Source: Atrichornis clamosus (taxonomy: Eukaryota > Chordata > Aves > Passeriformes > Menuridae). Taken from it: 64,000 bases of DNA. Position numbers and translations under genes: made by a program. How positions within the stretch are numbered: the stretch's first letter is position 1; every line of letters begins with the position of its first letter. The stretch spans positions 1 through 64,000 of the forward strand of contig WBMZ01011605.1 of the NCBI GenBank assembly GCA_013400975.1, given 5' to 3'. This document shows, in pieces, positions 61,101 to 64,000 of this stretch. Under the pieces are notes generated by a model that saw only the letters and a list, made by a program, of their open reading frames with translations, searched no databases and was not told the DNA's origin.

Positions 61101-64000
61101 ACTGACAAGTGTGACAAAAGGTATGTTCAAGGGAATTTGTTATCAACTGGTTTTAGGTGCTTACTAAACATTTATACATCAGTTCTTAGACCATGTATTT
61201 CTCAGGCAATTAATCACCCTCCCTGAAGATAATGATGCCCTTTTGTCTGTAATATTTTCCCTTCTTTCTACTCACATTCTTTCCTTTCATTGGGCAAGCC
61301 AAGAAATGTCATTTTCCAATGGAACCAGTGAATTAATTAAGCTTGTGTCTGTTAATTCATGCTTTCCTCAGTCAACCTGGAAAAGGTTGTTTCCTAGGAG
61401 TTGTAGAGGCTCACAGGGCTTGTTTTGGAGCCTTGTGTTTTAACACTTCACACTTTCTGACACTGCGTTCTTCTCCAGAGCCCTGTGAGATAGCTGCTCT
61501 CCAAATCAATAACGCAGTTCATCCCACGGCTATGGAGTTTGTCAGGAAAAATAGCTGTGTAAGGGCCACTGGCTGCTGCTGGTCAGTGGTGTTTATCTAG
61601 ACTGGGTTAATAAATATGACGGAGTCAAGATTGTGAGTCTACTGTCTGTGGCAGCTGGCCAGGAATTCAAAGAGAGAAACTCAGTGACACAGGAAGGCAA
61701 CCGGGGAATGTTTGTGCTTCGTACACAACTGTTAAAACAACTTACGCAGATCGCAGTGGGCTGAACAATCAGCAAGGTTGATATGATGACCTAGGAAAAG
61801 GCTGGCATCCTGGTACGATATCTGGAAAAATAGAGGGGTTTTTTTATTCCTGTTTTCTTCAGGCTGCAGCTTGGAAAAAAAAAGCAAAAGTAGTCAGATG
61901 GGAAAAATATTTTCACAGTACAGGGGCTGTCCTCACAGTAAATATTAATCAATAGCAAATTCTTTCTTTCCTCTCTGTCTCTCTTTGTCTTTTCCTCCCT
62001 CTACATGTCACCTACACTCTATACATACATATGCTGTTGAGGAGCCCATCATCTTCATTATCTGCAGGATGCTGTTTCTCTCACCACATCTCACAACGTA
62101 GTACTGAATGACTGACTTACGGTGAGCAGGACAGCAGCACACTCAGCTAAGGCTCTGGGCTGGAAGTTGAGAGATGGAGAGAAGAGACAACTGGATATCT
62201 GACAGCCTCTTACGTGCAGTCAGCCTGAATCACTCATTAAATCCATGAATGTCCTTGGCCTTGTGCACCTGGATGCAGACTGAGTCAAGATATTCTCTCT
62301 GCATCTGAGCTTATCCAGATGGTCTGTGATCTTCAAGTTAGTTTGAATGCATTTTAAATAAGAGCTTCAGCCACCCTCTTCTCTTCACCTAAATGAGTTT
62401 CTCTTTTAATCACAAGTTGCAGAACAATTTATTTTAAAGCATATGAAAATGTACTTCATTTAACCTCACTGAAATTAATTGATGACCACATCTGTAGAAG
62501 TCATAGAAGTTTTGAAAAGAACAATCTTAAAATAATGTAAGAAACGTCTGTGGTATCATACTACATCTCAGGAGTGTATTTAACAAGTAAATTCTGATCC
62601 TCTTCTAGACAATCTGCTGCATGCACAATTACAATAACAACAAAAATAATTATTAAAAACAGCAAGAAAATAATCTCAAGAGTTTATCTTCCAGAAGTTT
62701 CACAAGACAGTTTCAGGTGATTTTCCTACTGATTGTCTAATGAAATGAGTAAGTGATCCCTTATTCATTTCATTTCCTTGAAGGGAATTTTGATGCCCTT
62801 GACTCCTGAGAGGCACACATTACTTGTCCCAAAATGGGTACTCAAAAGCAGTGGTGAGGATAACCTATAACAAATTTTGAAAATTTTCTCATACTTTCCT
62901 ATATATTCAAAAACAACAATTCTGATTCAGCTTCATGACAACTACTGATACATGCAACCTTTAAAAAGCAGCCTACAGACTCTAAATATAATTTCTCATT
63001 CACATCTATTGCACCATTCATGATTTGTAAATCTCTATCATTCTCTCACTCCACCTATCTAGGCAGGGACACATATTTTTAAGGTACTATTGGTGATTAT
63101 TTCATAATAGAGTAGTATAACTGGTGGGACGAGCCACAGCTATGTACTTAGATTAAGTGTCTCTATGGGTCAAAAAAGATTATAACACCCAGAGAACAGT
63201 GCCAACTTTTCGCAACGGAAGACGTCATCCTTTGTGTTCTGCAAGCATCTGTGCTCAGCATCTCCAGAAATGCTCTGGAAAGTGGCTGAGAAGCGAAGTG
63301 ACAGAATTTGCCAATAATAATAAGTTATTTAAGGTGGTAAAGTTGAGAGTGAAAGCTGAAAAGCTGCAGAAGCCTATCAGATTACCTCTATAGGCAATAG
63401 GAAGAGGGCATCCAAAAAGTTACTCAAATCTTGGATAATGTTGGAGGTTTTTATGAGTTTACTACCTCCCTTAACCACTGAGAGACTTAAGGACCCAACT
63501 CCTGACTTATCTTTATATTAATGGGCATTGTTCCAAATTTTAGTACTTGTATCTCATAGAAGATTTCATCTCCTGGTGCCATATCTCTCATCAAGGAACA
63601 CCATGGCATTCCTTTTATTCTCTTAATCTGCAATGTCCTACAGGCATAAGAAACCAATATGAGTTTCATTAATTCCTTGTTTGGGCTTTCAGCACCATCT
63701 GGGCAACAGAAAGACAGTTTTGGGTCCTCAGTGAAGTCAATGCCTCTCAGCATGCTGCATAAACACTAACAGTCTTCAATTTCCCCCAAATATACCCTCT
63801 GGCGGTTTCTCACATGCATTATAAAGTTAGCACAATTGGTCTTTTAGTGCCTTGCTCTACCTCTCCTGAGGTTCATGGCATGCGAGTGAGAAAGGGTGGT
63901 TTGTTCCTGGCCAATTCTAGGTAATAGAAAGGTTCAGGATCATGGATGGGAGACTACACGTTAGAGCAGCTCATAAATTTGCCCTAATTTGTGCTGTGGG

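Larger units (their letters stand above)
49486..64000. other. Intergenic region downstream of MOXD1 (14.5 kb, no gene seen)
   Basis: No open frame here looks like a real exon, and no tRNA or other RNA gene was recognised. Content is AT-rich with GC-richer patches at about 52600-53300, 57500-58500 and 60080-60250. Simple repeats are a GA-rich tract (53007-53034), a GTTT tract (55645-55670), a CA-rich stretch (57835-57945) and a CAGA microsatellite (58099-58120). Vertebrate synteny would place CCN2 further downstream, beyond the window, and this stretch may hold regulatory DNA that I cannot identify by eye. Confidence 0.75.

Noticed and set aside
1..64000. CRISPR arrays, bacterial-style operons, tRNA or rRNA genes
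   Set aside because: None seen. The tandem repeats have no spacer pattern, and the sequence is plainly vertebrate with spliced exons and avian retroelements.

Overview
The window is vertebrate nuclear DNA, almost certainly from a bird and probably from a songbird. It holds widely spaced short exons with GT-AG introns, a CpG-rich first exon in otherwise AT-rich sequence, three CR1 LINE 3' ends of the avian type, and a solo LTR resembling an ERVL-type family common in passerines. Nothing bacterial (operons, ribosome binding sites, CRISPR) is present.

One gene fills the first 49.5 kb on the + strand: MOXD1, the DBH-like copper monooxygenase 1. I traced 12 coding exons that join in frame from the ATG at 244 to the TAA at 49161-49163, giving 622 residues. 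Every junction is GT-AG and no frame is broken. The protein has a signal peptide, a DOMON domain (exons 1-3), the two copper type II ascorbate-dependent monooxygenase domains (exons 4-11) with all expected copper ligands (H244, H245, H316, H398, H400, M473), and a C-terminal hydrophobic segment (exon 12). The CpG-island promoter and 5' UTR lie at 1-243. A 3' UTR with two AATAAA signals ends near 49.48 kb.

The introns are AT-rich and non-coding. Intron 1 is 11.1 kb and intron 4 is 17.8 kb. Recognisable elements are a CR1 filling most of the 330-bp intron 3, a solo LTR in intron 4 (21798-22883), an antisense CR1 in intron 5, a CR1 end and a perfect 24-bp palindrome in intron 11, and several short perfect tandem duplications.

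From 49.5 kb to 64 kb I find no exon, RNA gene or recognisable transposon with coding capacity. It looks like intergenic sequence with simple repeats. From the known vertebrate order (STX7 - MOXD1 - CCN2) it should be the MOXD1-CCN2 gap, but nothing inside the window proves this. I found no undescribed multi-gene system. The observations worth a second look concern splicing, polyadenylation and repeat structure.
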